DNA of 64,000 nt from positions 21,177,332-21,241,331 of the forward strand of contig CM040746.1 in NCBI GenBank assembly GCA_022829145.1, read 5' to 3'. Below, piece by piece: positions 35,477 through 48,805 of the stretch. This stretch comes from Albula goreensis (Eukaryota > Chordata > Actinopteri > Albuliformes > Albulidae). A program made the translations under genes and the position numbers. Every line of letters begins with the position of its first letter. Position 1 is the stretch's first letter. The notes below the pieces were generated by a model. The model worked only from the letters and a program-made list of their open reading frames with translations, ran no database searches and was not told the DNA's origin.

Positions 35477-37133
35477 GAAAGATTAAGAGGAGAGAGAGAA
35501 AGAGAGAGAGAAAAAGAGACAGAGGGAGAGAGAGAGAGGAGAGAACAGCATGGGCTATCTACCTTTTTTGACAGAAACCATTTCCAACTTTTTAACAGCC
35601 ATCCCACTCCAGCTCTGCGATCTCCACTTGTTTCCACTGTTGCCAAAAGCTCCTCCTTGCCTGCCTCTCCGCCCTTTAGTCAACTTTGTTGGAGGGAGAG
35701 AAAAGGGGAGGAGTCAGAGGAAGAAAGGAAAAGCTGTTCGTCATTCAGATTCTCCCACCCTTATGTTTTGGCATGTGCTCCACCCCGCCTTGTACCACCT
35801 CCGTTTCATACTTCCATGAGCTTTTATTTCTCATTTCTTTGAATACAGATTGATTTATGCATTCCTTTCTCCTTTTTGTTTTTGATCTTTGTTGGCTCAA
35901 AGCACAATGTCCCATTCTTCTTTTGCATTTTAACAATCATTCAATATTTAGTTCATATAGAAAATGATATGTTAATCTCCTTGGTTACTACAGTTAGATT
36001 TCAAGTGGAAGGTGAGCAGAGACAGAGACCTGGAGCCCAGGCAGGGCTGGTTTGTGCCAAGGGCCATGCCCACTTCCTGTATTTCAGCAGAGCTAATTCA
36101 TTGCTATTTTGAGGGGACAGGCTAGCAGCAGCAGAGAACCTGTGCTTGTTGGCTAACATTGGTGAGAGAAGGCAAAGACAATCTCTGTTAGTGTCAAAAA
36201 GCTTAGCTTCGGCACTGAAGATGGACAGAGACTAAAAGCTAATAAAACAGACAAAAAAGAATGAACAGCAAAATGATCGACAAGGTAGAAAAAATTAAAA
36301 TACATTTTGGATTTCCAAAGCTCTGCCACATCAAAATACTGCCAACAACAACAGTGTCAAATAATTAATAGCAGTAGCCTTTTCTCCTGTCTTGCTGTCT
36401 CTCATTCTCTCTCACTCTCTCTCTCCTGGTCCATGGTGCTAGGGTGCTGATGCAACATTATTCTGCTGTGTTTCAAGCATGTAGTATTCATTTATGAAAA
36501 GAAAATACAACTGTTTTCTGTGCAAAATCAAAAATAAGCAACAACATAAAAAGTTAGAACAACTCAAGGAAAGTCAAGGAAAGCTACACTCAGCCGCCAA
36601 ACTTAGAGGCCAAAATCCTGTCCCAACAGAGTTGTCTGGTGTTCATTCGGGCTCTACATCAACCTGTCACCAAGCCCAAGAGGAGACAGAACAGTACTTA
36701 ACTATCACAGAAAACAGACCTGCAGCAGCAAATGAATTTGTTCTATATAATTATATATATGTATAGACGTTTGAGGAATCTATGGACTTATCAAAATGGA
36801 ATTTAATATTTGTGTGTGTATCACCAAGCAGGGAAACAACATAAAGACTGGTTGACAATATAAGACTTATTCCCCCTTGTGCACACAGTGAAAATGCAGC
36901 CATTTTGCAAGAAAGAAAGGCAGATAAAACAATGAAAGCGCTGGATTCTTTTTCCCAAATGCAAGGTGAAAGACATTTTGTGGAGATTCTTCAATTTACT
37001 CCCTTGCGCCTCCATGGTGGGTAAATTGTACTTAACCTTGCATCAAGAAAGTCTCTTGCTTCTCCCGTTGACAGGAGAGGCCACAGAAACAAAAGGGAAG
37101 AAAAGACTGAACAATTTCAATGAAAAGAATAAA
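35423..37133 (+). other. nrxn2: nrxn2 3' UTR (end uncertain)
   Basis: This is sequence after the stop codon. It starts with a GA-rich tract (35427-35547). Candidate AATAAA signals are at 36241-36246 and 37128-37133, with a further one near 38889. Neurexin 3' UTRs are often long, so the true end could be beyond 37 kb. No downstream element was decisive. Confidence 0.5.
35427..35547 (+). repeat. (GA)n-rich tract in the nrxn2 3' UTR
   Basis: Almost all purine, with repeated GAGAGA and GGGAGGGAGGGA units, starting within 10 nt of the stop codon. Confidence 0.92.
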
Positions 37134-38529
37134 TTCAAAAAAGGGTGATCTGGAGATCAGATCGAACTCTAGTATTCCAATTTTCTCGTCTCCATAGAAG
37201 AAAAATTGTACCATGATAACAAAAGAAAAAAATACAAAAAAAGTTTGTGAAATGTCTAAATATTTGAATCTCTCATCCCATTACTAAGAATAATGTGTTT
37301 TCCCTGTTAACATTCCTGTTTGGAAAAAAAGAAAACTTGAGTCTGGGAAACTGAAATTTGTATGTTCTTTTTCTTAATTGAACAGCGTGACTTGGGTAAT
37401 GAATATCTTAAACCGTTTATTCCTGGGTGGAGAGAGGAGCAGTTCTCTCCCCAGCACATGTATCCCACCACTACTATCTCAATCCATTTTTTTAACCACT
37501 TCCATCCCTTATTCATGTGACGGACTGTATGTAATTCCATTCAGACGTAACCAACAGGGGCCTGGTACACATTTTGTTTGTTTTTCATTTTATTTTTTAA
37601 AATTATTTTATATTAATTATGCTGGAACAGAAATGTCTCCATGTCAGGAGATTTAGATGTATTCATTTAACCATGTCTATACTCATTCATTTGCTTTAGT
37701 TGTCCCTTAACATCACATACATACTCTTCCCAGTAGCTTCCTGTTCTTACTAAATGTTATTGTAAAGTGTTTCAGTGAGATGAATCTAAATCTGTGTACA
37801 TTAAGAGGGGAAATACAATTGGTTATATACTTCTTACCCTTTGTGTCGTGTGGTTTGTTTTACAGGATTTTGATCATTATGTTCATTGTTGAGTGAATAT
37901 ATCTAGACTCTTCTTACATATTTAAAAACTCATATATGCCTACAGCTGTTTACTATGCAAGATACATGGATTACAGTTTTACATGCTAAGTGTGGTATTT
38001 TGTGTGTTGTTCAGCACTTTGATCTGAGCCTCATGTTCAGTATCAAAGGGCCAGGGCCCAAGAGGAGTTTACCTTACAGCTGCCTTACAGACCTGAAGCA
38101 GGAGTGCTCTTCTACGATGAATCACTGTCAGCTGGGAAAACGCTCATTCTCTTTTCTCCCGCAGTGTTCCAGAACCTCCCTCACCACACACACATACACA
38201 TACTCGTATGCACACATACTCACAGGCCAGGCCACAGATGAGGAACGTGGGGAAGTCAGGTAATGAGGTGCAAGGTAAATGCTTTACCTTCACCTTAACG
38301 ATCAATTCCATCCTTGCAATGGGAATTATTGTGACTGGGCCTCAAACCAATCAAGTTTCCAACCTGTTTTAGGGGGATTCTCAAATTCCTATTCATCATC
38401 TTCCAGCAGGAATTATGCCCAACTCACAGAACTTCCCAAGTGGAATTGCAGAGACAAACACACCTTTTACATTAAAATGCCAGCCCAGACACTAGACACA
38501 GACAAACATCAGCAGCCATCAGCTGAGTC

Positions 38530-38900
38530 CTTCTAATTAGCTAATTAGGTCCTCTGATTTAATTGGATGGCATATTCAAAATTATTTCTGGAGTACAGCT
38601 AAAATGAATTATTGCTTCATGATTATTTATTAACTTCATAATATTGAAGCAATATTGCTGTGGGACTGGGACTTAATTACAAACTAAAGCAGGCTATGCA
38701 TGTCCATAATTACAAATATACATATTATTAGGGAACATTACTACAGTCACTGTGAGTATGTTTAAATGAGGTGGTAAAAGGCCATTTTATTAACTTTATA
38801 CTGAGACTGCAATCACTGCACAGGCCCCAGATGGCCTCTGTCTCTTAATTCTTATTACCGTCTCCTTGCATCATCTCTATTTCATGAATAATAAACTCCC
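38530..38900. other. Candidate conserved enhancer rich in TAATTA motifs
   Basis: It begins with two adjacent palindromes, CTAATTAGCTAATTAG (38533-38548), followed by TTAATTGG, several ATAATTAC/TTAATTAC sites, and an inverted repeat TATTGCTTCA (38610-38619) / TGAAGCAATA (38645-38654). A denser, less AT-rich part with CCAGATGGCC lies near 38826-38835. Such clustering of paired-homeodomain sites is typical of neural or developmental enhancers. This is inference from composition only. Confidence 0.35.
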
Positions 38901-40537
38901 TAAGGAGGCTTGCCTCCACTGTGACTTTCATATGACACACAGACTGAAACATTGACTTCGGTTCTAAAAGCAAGATGCTCAAGTTCTGCACTCATCTTTG
39001 TTCTTCCAAATTCTGCCCCAGTGCATCAAAACAGAAGAATAGCCATCTGCCCCCATGGCTATAAAATAGTATCACAGGGGCACAGTCAAAACTGTCTGAA
39101 ATCTGACTCTGCAAAGAACACCACAGAAAGACCTCATCATCTCAGATTTTCACTATATACCAGTGCCCAGCAATGACGTAAAAGCACTCTACTACTCTAC
39201 CACTCTACTACTGCTCTCAGATAGACTTTGAGTTAAATCAGGATGGGGCTAAGAGAATGTCATCAGACCACAGAGATTATAAAAGAAGTTTGTTTTCTTA
39301 TGTCTGGTTATGTCTGGAGTTTCATCCCCTTACCTGTGGTACATGGCCACAGTGACCTCATCTGCTGTCTGTTCTTTCATCATATTTATTTGGGGGGGTT
39401 GGATTTGAGTTGAAACCTGAAGTTAATGTAATCATTTTCCACTGTATGAATGACTGTCTTTCAATCTTCTGATAAAATACCCTGAAGATCTAAAACAAGT
39501 CGAATTCAGCTGCAAATGCCCACCCTATTACTCCTTGATATTCCCCTGAGAATGCTAGGATAACCTAGAAACTTTAACTGAACTGAGAAACAGGGTTTAG
39601 ACAGTTCCTGCAACCAAGCACAGAGTCTGAGTGCAATTGAGGGCAATGACCCATTGTAGGTAATAGATTGCAGACCATTTTAAAAGCCCCCACATTGTGA
39701 AAACTACCCAACCCACACACACACCATTTTATATTTGGGAAAAGTTTCTCAAGCTCCTCCACCCCACCTTTTCCTACACCAATGGGTTCCACAATAAGCT
39801 TGGGAGTCTGCTGCTGCTTTCCTGTTTGAAAGAGAATGAGAACAGCATCACAGTGATGTACTTCCAAGACATACAGTATTTATGTTCCTCTTCAAGGAAC
39901 CTATTTAACATCAACATATTATTTATCACATGTATTGCATGCACTTGGCTCATGCTGAGTTTGATTAAACATTCGTTGATGGCTCATTATTTACCTCTGA
40001 AAGATATCATTTTTATTAACTTTTGTTAATGAAAGCAAACGGCCTTCTTAAGCTCTATAAAATGTCATAATTGGATGCTTGGAAAACAGCAGACTGAAAG
40101 TACTGAAAGTGCTGAAATTCATAACATTAGGTATTTGTGAAAACCCAGCGGTGTCTTATTGAATGTGGAACATGTTTGTTTAGAGATAACCACATATACT
40201 TTTAATCCTGTGTACTATGAAAAGAAACACATATGTCAAACGTTGACCAATTCATCTGATTGATTTGAGTTCCTCTTCCAAAATCTTGTCTCTGTCTAGA
40301 AAAGACAGTATCTCATCAGTATCTTTTACTGTCTAAAGTTGTTTTGCAAAATGTATACATTTGGCAAGGTTTTCTCTGTGCTTAGTTATTGCATCAGGTT
40401 TGTATAATTGTTGTTTTAATTACCTGTTAATTTCAATCATTCTGGTCTTTTTATTTTAATGATCAGCACATATAAGTCCAAGAGAAGATTTTGTGTAGAT
40501 ATTCCCACTTTCTCAACAACTCAAGATCATTAATACA

Positions 40538-40743
40538 TTGGGGTGTGTTATCTCATAACATTATCTCAGGATTTTAAAGTTACCAACATGGTTATCTTGA
40601 TCAAAATCACAAAATAATTAACATCAGTGTCCTTTACTGAGATTATGTGATGCATTACTGAATTTCAAACTTAATAATAAAGATATTTTGTTATGTCAAG
40701 ATCCTGAGATAATTATCTTTTGATCTTGAGATAAATGCCCCAA
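40538..40743. mobile_element. Short MITE-like element with ATCTC-rich terminal inverted repeats
   Basis: The left end, TTGGGG then TTATCTCA and ATTATCTCAGGAT, is mirrored at the right end as ATCCTGAGATAAT, TGAGATAAAT and CCCCAA. The two arms pair over about 60 nt with gaps, around an unpaired centre, for a total of 206 bp with no coding capacity. This matches a non-autonomous DNA transposon. Neither the superfamily nor a clear target-site duplication could be settled. Confidence 0.6.
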
Positions 40744-42755
40744 CATATTCTGTTCCAATGGCCTGTGTAACTGATGTTAGCAATCATTAGTCAAATATTT
40801 ATTTTAAAAGTAATCTCTTTAAAAAGTGCTCTGAAAAATGTAGACAGAAAATATCTCTTCTGCTGAAACACAATCACTATTAGTGTGTGGGGTGTTAACA
40901 ACTGAACCATAACTGAAAGATTAATATCTACTGCAGGTACTATAGGTTTATTTTGCTGTACTTTAACAAAAATTGGTTTTCTATGGGATTTAATGCATTT
41001 TTATCTGTGTGAAGAGTTTCAGAACGATTGTGTACATGTGTGCATGCTTGTGTGCGTGTGCACGTGCATGCCTATGTGTGTGGTTATCGCAGAGTGCACC
41101 AATTAGCATATGCTCCTCGTTGCCGCAGTAACACGCAGCCATGGTTTGTTCAGACTGCAGAAATCAACCACATTGGCTACAGCAGCACAGAGCTCCCCCC
41201 TCAAACACTGTAACTGGGGGGGTGGGGGAGAGAGGTTGGCCTGTGTAGGCTCTGCTCCAATACACACATCCTACTTCTGTCAATCAACAGAAAGCACCCC
41301 CCATCCAGTCCCATCCCCTGAGCTAGTGGAACTCACTGCAAATGATGCACGAACAGCTCTTCTCATCTTTTAGCTTTTCAATCAGAACTGCCGGGTGTGC
41401 TGAGGTAGACAAAATTGATTAACACACCCTTACAGCAATGATACATATAGATCCACAATTTACAAGTCAAACAGCATGCCCCCCTATGGACCTATGCCTT
41501 TGCCACATAATGAAGCAAAATGCAGACACCAGAGTATGGGGCATTTTCCTGTAGGGAAACCTGACTAACGCACGCACACATCTTCCTCCTAACATCACCC
41601 CTAAAACAGAGCTGTTTGCACTGCGGCAATCTGTCAGTGAGCCTGTCAGCAGCTGACTGAAAGAGAACAGGAGACCATATTAATCAAGGGAAGAAGAAAA
41701 TATATGGAGATTAGAGAGGGAGAGAGAGGGAGTTGAGAGAAAGAAAGAAGGGGAAAGATGGAGATAGAACAGAACAAAGGAAATTTCAGAGGCCCCAAAT
41801 TTTTCTTTTTTCTAGTCACACCATTTTTCCCATCTCCCCTGGTCGTCATGGGAACTGAGCCCTGTCGTTTCCTTCATGCTATGGTCAAACAGGCAATGCC
41901 AAGAATCAGGCTGTGGCAGGATTTCAGCAGCTATATTCACCACAGATGTGATACCAAAACTACGGTAGTTACATGATATGAACAGGGAAGGAGCATATAT
42001 ATCCAATAAATGTGTTTATGTGGCTTTTCTTCATATGAATGTTTTCTTCCACAGGTCTGCGTTTTGTTTGTTTAACTGTGTATATGTTGTAATGCTGATA
42101 AGAATTCTTCTATGTACAGTTTTATGCTTATTGTTTTTTTTTATTATTTTACAAACTATTGCAATGAAAGAAGCTCAGAACATCCCTGTATAGAATGCAA
42201 GATATAGGTACGACAATGAAAAACAGCTGAGGAAAGGGAAAGATATCCTCAGAAAAGGTGACAGATAGCATGAGAGACAGAAAAAAAGAAAGGAGAAGAA
42301 GAACCCTTTTATGGAGTTTGTGGGCCCCTGTGCCCAACACCAATTCATTATCTAGTAAAGGCCCTGAATGAACAGTTTAGATCTCATTTGGATAAGAGGT
42401 GAGGCTGTGAGCGAAGGAGACCAATCTATTATCATTGCCAGCCATGAAGCTGGGCTGTGAATGGGCCTTGAGAATCCTATTTATTAAAAACAAGCAGTGA
42501 TATATATATATATATAAATCTGGATTCTGGATGAGCCACTACGCTGCCCCATTATTTTTGTTATGACAGAATCCCAAAGGGGTTTTGTACTTGATTCATG
42601 TGAGATGGTTACATGATTTGACCATTTGAGAAGCAGCACACATTGTAGGTCATTATGACATGTCTGTATCAGGTGCAGGTTTCTTATGTGCGCGTGTTCT
42701 CTGATCCATACTTTCAGTGTGTCCTATTTATTGTTCTATGAATGGAAGCTTATGA

Positions 42756-42779
42756 CCCTCCCCCCACCCCCCCACCCCC
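42756..42779 (-). repeat. C-rich tract: second minus-strand G-quadruplex motif
   Basis: C tracts of 3, 6, 7 and 5 are separated by single T or A residues. The minus strand reads four G tracts with one-nucleotide loops. Confidence 0.85.
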
Positions 42780-45700
42780 GAGTTGCTTCTTTCAATTTGA
42801 CAACTGCCCATAGTGATAAACAAACAAGTAAAAATGCTGCATATCTGAGCGCTTTAGGAATACTTCTTTTTTGTTTTTTTGGTTAAAATCAGAAAACATG
42901 CAAATTAATTTTTCTTTTGTACATTCAGAAAATCATCTGGAGAACAAAATCCCGCAAAACCCCTATTCGGGAACCATTGACTTTGACCATTGCCCTCCCT
43001 TCTTTCCACAACCCAGATGCTTGACTGGTTTCATGTTGTCTATGCCATTGGAGGAGCACAAGGTCACCATACACCTGGTTAGCACACATTCAGGCACTAT
43101 GCAAGGTAGGAGAGGCTATAGGAAAACAATGATGGACAACAGTTAGATAAAGGTGTAGAACATGTATCTGATGTCAGCTAGTGTCTTGAAAGAAGAAAGC
43201 ACTAATGAAAATGTAGTACATTCACCATACCACAGAAATGACCAATGCTCTGTTTCTCTCTATAATTGTGTAGATAATTATCAAACTGAGACAGCAGTTG
43301 GTTAATTGTTTTTCATTTTTGTGCATTTCTGTTAATTTATGTATCTTAATAGCCTGACACATTGAACCCTGGATGAAATATAATGCATCAAACATTCATT
43401 GGGCCCACTGCTATATGTCTCACTTTTAGCTGGTGTGCAACAACCTCACCACCAATCACACCCTGTAACGAAGGTGAGAAAGCTTTCCTCCTGCACCCTT
43501 GGACAAATGCTCAAGAATTTTGAATTTAAGTTTATTTTGCTTGTAATCATCCTAAACAAACCACCTACAAGAAGCTGTTGAGTGTGTGCAAAGCTGAAAT
43601 TCACATGGTGCAGTAGTTAGTATTAGCCATTGCTATAAGGGTGCTGTAATGAGTTTAATAAGATGCTATGGCAGATAAAGCAGGGGTTGCTTTGCTTGAG
43701 TTATATCAAAAAAGGCATTCAGCTGCATGTCCAAAATTTACCATCAACACATCTGTTACCAATGACTAGAGTGGACAGTGTGCAAAATACAATATAACAC
43801 TTAATGGCAAGATGTTAGAATATTTCAATTGATACTTCATTCATAAATTTTCAATAAACACCTATTTTCAATCTTCTTGAGGAGTTGATATTTAGCCTAA
43901 AGGAATTACTGTGGGGTATTGTGTGAGAATCTGAGAAATTAAGTCAAACTTCTTTAACTGCTAAAGCAATGTTTGCATACTGTTACATTTCTTAACATTT
44001 TGTTTTCAATTAATACTATCAATGATGAGTGTCTTCAACTTGCATAATGTCAAAAGTCACTTCTACAAAACAGATTCAAAATAGCAATGAGTCGAAGCAA
44101 ATGTTCAGATGTTTTTAGCTGCTTTGTAAAAAAAAATAATAATAACTCAAGTTTAGTTAAAGAGTGAAATAGATGCATGAACTAACAGATCTGAAAACTA
44201 AAATTCTGAAACTGGTCTTTTCTGGTCTTATATGCTGTATAGCTCAAATAAAGTGTTACCAAACTGGACATGCAGAGGCAAATTTCATATACATTAAGAC
44301 ATACAAACCATCATGCAAACCATTGTGCAAATCAAACACAGACAGAAAAGCATGCAATCAAACACAAACATGCTCACATACAAGTATGTTTATAATCACA
44401 TGCAGATCCTTACACTCAAGATTAGAGTGATATGACTTTTGGGTGGGAAGGAAAAAAATATTGGCAGGCTGAAGTCTGTGTTTGCTCTCCACTTAGAACC
44501 AGGAGGAGAGAGGTGCTGTAGTTATATGGGAGCTCTGTAATCAGGTGCATAAATTATTCCAGCTATTAGCCTGAGAGCTGCCAGCCATGCAAATAGCCCA
44601 ACTCTAATTCCCATCTCTCTTGGCCAGGAAATGATGTAGGAGAGGAGAGAGACATGCAGAAATAAACCAGAGAAGGCAGGGGTAGGGATGAGGTGATGCT
44701 TAGGGACCCAAACTTTCTCAATTATGAGGAAATACTGCAAATGCAAATGTTTCCAGGGCTAGGGACTGGACATTCCTGGCTTTAATTCTCTGGTTCCCAA
44801 AGCCTGGGCCAGGTCCCAGCTGAAGAGATGGACATCATTAAAGAATTTCATTTTATTCTCATTATTACATAATCATGTGATCCTGAGCACTTAAGAGCAG
44901 CTGAAAATAATAAATGAAAAGCTTTGTTGAGTGAACTCTCTTCAGTGGTGGGTTATAAAATGCAGATTGATCATCTGGAATATTAGCTCAGCATCTTTGG
45001 TTTATTTGTTATTTTGTGTGGCAGAAGAGGGATTTGAGTTTTTTCATCATCATTACAAAAATAAATATGATTATAAGACTCCCCAAATGTGAACAAATTT
45101 GAGTCAAAAATGAAGTTGTCAGGAGCAAGAGATAAACTGGTTTGTGTGTAAGGGATGCCAAAGCAAACACACACACACATAGACACATCACACATCCCCT
45201 CAGTAATTCCATGGAATTTGAGTGTTCACAAACCTTGTCCAAAGTATTGCATGAGAGAATTTCTCACTGGATTTAAGACAATTGTAGTGAAATGTGAACA
45301 CCATTAGATGACTGGCGTCCAGCTTTAGTGCTTAGATGGTTCTTAAATTTGGTAGGCAGTCTGAAAAGAATTGTGTTTTCAGCTAAATCAGTTTTGTTTC
45401 TGGTTCACTGGGGAGCAGCAGCACAGAACTGTGTTGAGTTCTGTGATCAGCTGAGCAGCTGAGTTTTGATGAGGAGCAGAACAGCGTGTGGAGGCCTGGT
45501 GAAAGTTCACATCCTGCATTCTCAGCTGCAAGGTGTGCGTGCTGCATAGAATGGCTCACTGCCAGGCTTACCAAGTTGAACTAAGTTTTGGAAATGGATT
45601 CTGTCCAGATTGCTGTACTTTTCCATGTTCTTTCATTACTAGCTATGGCACTACTGCAGTTCTTCCTGACAACTTATAGGATGAGTCAATCTATCACTAG

Positions 45701-46464
45701 TGCTCTGACAACATGATGCTGAAAAAACAAACTACCCAAGCAATAAAGAAACTGCTGATGCCTCTACAATGATAGGATTCACTCTAGCCTTTCCTCCGAT
45801 CCTTTACCCAACACATTTCCCTTGTAACTTATCACTTTGTCTGCATTGATATTCCAGAAATGATTTCTTTTGTTGTATATGTGGTAGTTTCAGTAGAACT
45901 TTGCTTTTTGTTCTGCGCTCTGTGTTATAAACACAAATGTGCATATTAATGGGGTAACATTATTGTCTGAAAATGAACACTAGTATATGTTAATGAGATG
46001 ATCTAAACGAGAATAAATGTTTTTAATTCAAATCTGATTTTAAATAAGTTTTATGCATCTATATAATTTCATCTTTCCACCAGTCTCTGGACTGATTGGG
46101 TGTGTCCACTACTTCAAAACATCAATATCCTTAGCTATTGTTTGATTGATAGATGTATCAGCCTAAAACACAAGCTGTTATTGATATCATGAGCGATCCT
46201 GACAGATTGGATATGCTGCTTTGGGCTGACGTCTTCATTTTCTTTATTGAGATGCTCCTTGGAGGTCTGCTCCAATACGTGTAATGATAAGACCACACAA
46301 TTTACATTTGAGACAGACCTGCAGCACAACAGGGAAACGGGGAACAATTCCAAGTTTAACAACTTTTTACTGACAATATCTAATTCTTAATATTAACGGA
46401 TGACATGTCATTATTAACTAAATATTAACATACATGTTTTATTCTTAAATATCACAAAAATATG

Positions 46465-46498
46465 ATATATATATATATATATATATTTTTTTTTTTTT
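46465..46498. repeat. (AT)n followed by poly-T
   Basis: About 20 nt of alternating AT run directly into 13-14 T residues. Simple sequence in the intergenic region. Confidence 0.92.
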
Positions 46499-48680
46499 AA
46501 TGAAAATTTAAAAGTGAATTAAAAATACAGTGTGACCCTTAGGACTGTGGGTGGTTCAAATTAAAGAAAGTTCTAGATCACTGAATTGTAAATAATTGTA
46601 GCCTTACCTTTAAGTAGGAAACTCTTTTGTAGGTATCAACAATGAAACCGGCAGCAGGAGGTCTTATCATTTATTAAACAGATATGCTAGCAGCTGTTAA
46701 CTGCACAAATAAATAATAGCATTCTTATTTCACTATCAAAATGCAAACATCACAAGCTGTAAACTGAAATTGCACAAGGAAATAATGAATGAACATTTTA
46801 GACAAACTGAAAGTAATTACCAAGCGAAGTGTTGGATAGAAGGAGACAGGTGGAGATCATTTAAACATAGAAAAGTATTGCAACATGTATTTCCTATTGT
46901 AACATCCTGTGAATATGAAATTGGCCCATATTATGCCTATATATCATTAATAAGAAAAATGAATATGAGAATGATGGCATTTCATTATTATCACCAGTAT
47001 CAAGAAGCAAATCACTCTTTGGTCAGTTAATTCCTTTATTGACTGTAGGTCTGTGCTTTAAAAAAAACTGTATATGGAAGGATTTAACAGAGAGTTTTAT
47101 GATTGCAATTTCAAAAATGAAATTTCTTTGTCCTAGTGAGCCCACTGTAGGGAGCTGAAAATGACAACCTTTTTGTCTGTGTGTCAAACATTGTGCCAAG
47201 GTCCTCTCAGGCACAAGGCATGATACTACCTCCTTCCGCTCACTCATCACTCATACCAGCATGAAGGTTTTCATGCATGCAGGTGAACAGCAGCCATGAC
47301 ATCAATGTGACAATGACATGAGTGTTATTTAAATGAGGCATGCTGCACAAAGAGTACACATGCACAGCTAGATTCAAGGAGGAGCCAATGATGTCCTCAT
47401 TGAAGTCACTTCCACATTTTACTTGGCTCTCTGTTGCTTGTCCATTGAAGGCTGGAGAGCACAAGAAAATCACCCATGAGGATGAAACCAATGATTGTTT
47501 TAAAGAACAAAAACAATACACATTTCTTCAGGTCATGCATTAGCTTACATGTAACCTCAGTGCAGACATACCGTACACCTCTTATCTTACCTACTTTGAT
47601 TAAAAATCAGGAACGCATCGAAACAGAGCATCACAGTTGTTCACATCTCAAGACCCCCTACAATTTTTTTTCTCTGGTTCATATATTGGAGGATCACTGA
47701 CATATCATATACAATTCTTTTAAAATATAGACATAGTTTAAGAGGACACACATATTAAATCTTTGAAATAACAATGACCATTTTTGAGGAACAAAGAAAG
47801 AAGTAAGTTGGCATCTGCCATCAACATATCAGCAATCATCCACCTACCTGAAAGAGAGGAAGAAAAATAGATATTTGTACCACCACTATCAAAAGATAAT
47901 TCAGCATGCTATAGAGCACATTTACAGCAATGCTAAATGCAGAAAAAAGTGTTCTTTACAATAGAAAGGCAGAGGAGGAAAGGAGAACACATTTTTGGGC
48001 ACCCTCAGATCCCTCTGGCATAAGATGGCATTCCATGAAAAAATAATTTTTAAGACCACATTGCTCTTAAAAAATTAACTCCAGCCTCAAGTCTAATGCT
48101 GAAACAACAAACATTGTTATTTTGCCACATCAGATCTGTCTTTTTAACTATATATTCAATCAACATATATTCAATGTACATATATGCTTCCTTGGTCGAT
48201 CTAGCTTCATCTTTAACTTTTAATTGCTTATCCTGCTACTAATTAACACAAATATAAGTAAGCAGTAAAGTGCTAAACAAACTGAGTAAGAGAGCACTTC
48301 TACTTTCAGACTCCATTTGTAAATAGGTTAAAAAGATTAATTGGAACGGTAAACAGCATATACAACTGTTGATTAGGTTTGAATTGTGATTTTTTGCAGG
48401 CATATACAATACTGGTAAGAATGTAGTTGCAAGCTGATGAAGGCATTTAAGGTGTAGGCAAGTCAGCTAGCTAGATTGCTTTTCAGATTGGGAGGCAATG
48501 GCATGTCTTGTGTGCCCTCTTGCCATTTTGTAACTACAAAGAGAAAGGGCCATGATGGGCTGTGAACACTAGGGGGCATTAAAGTCTTAAACACCAATAT
48601 ACCCTGAAACAAATAACAGACAAGCTAGTATTTATGTGCAAAGGAGTAGGTCCTTCACAAGGTCTCACATTGACAATTTG

Positions 48681-48805
<125 letters not shown>

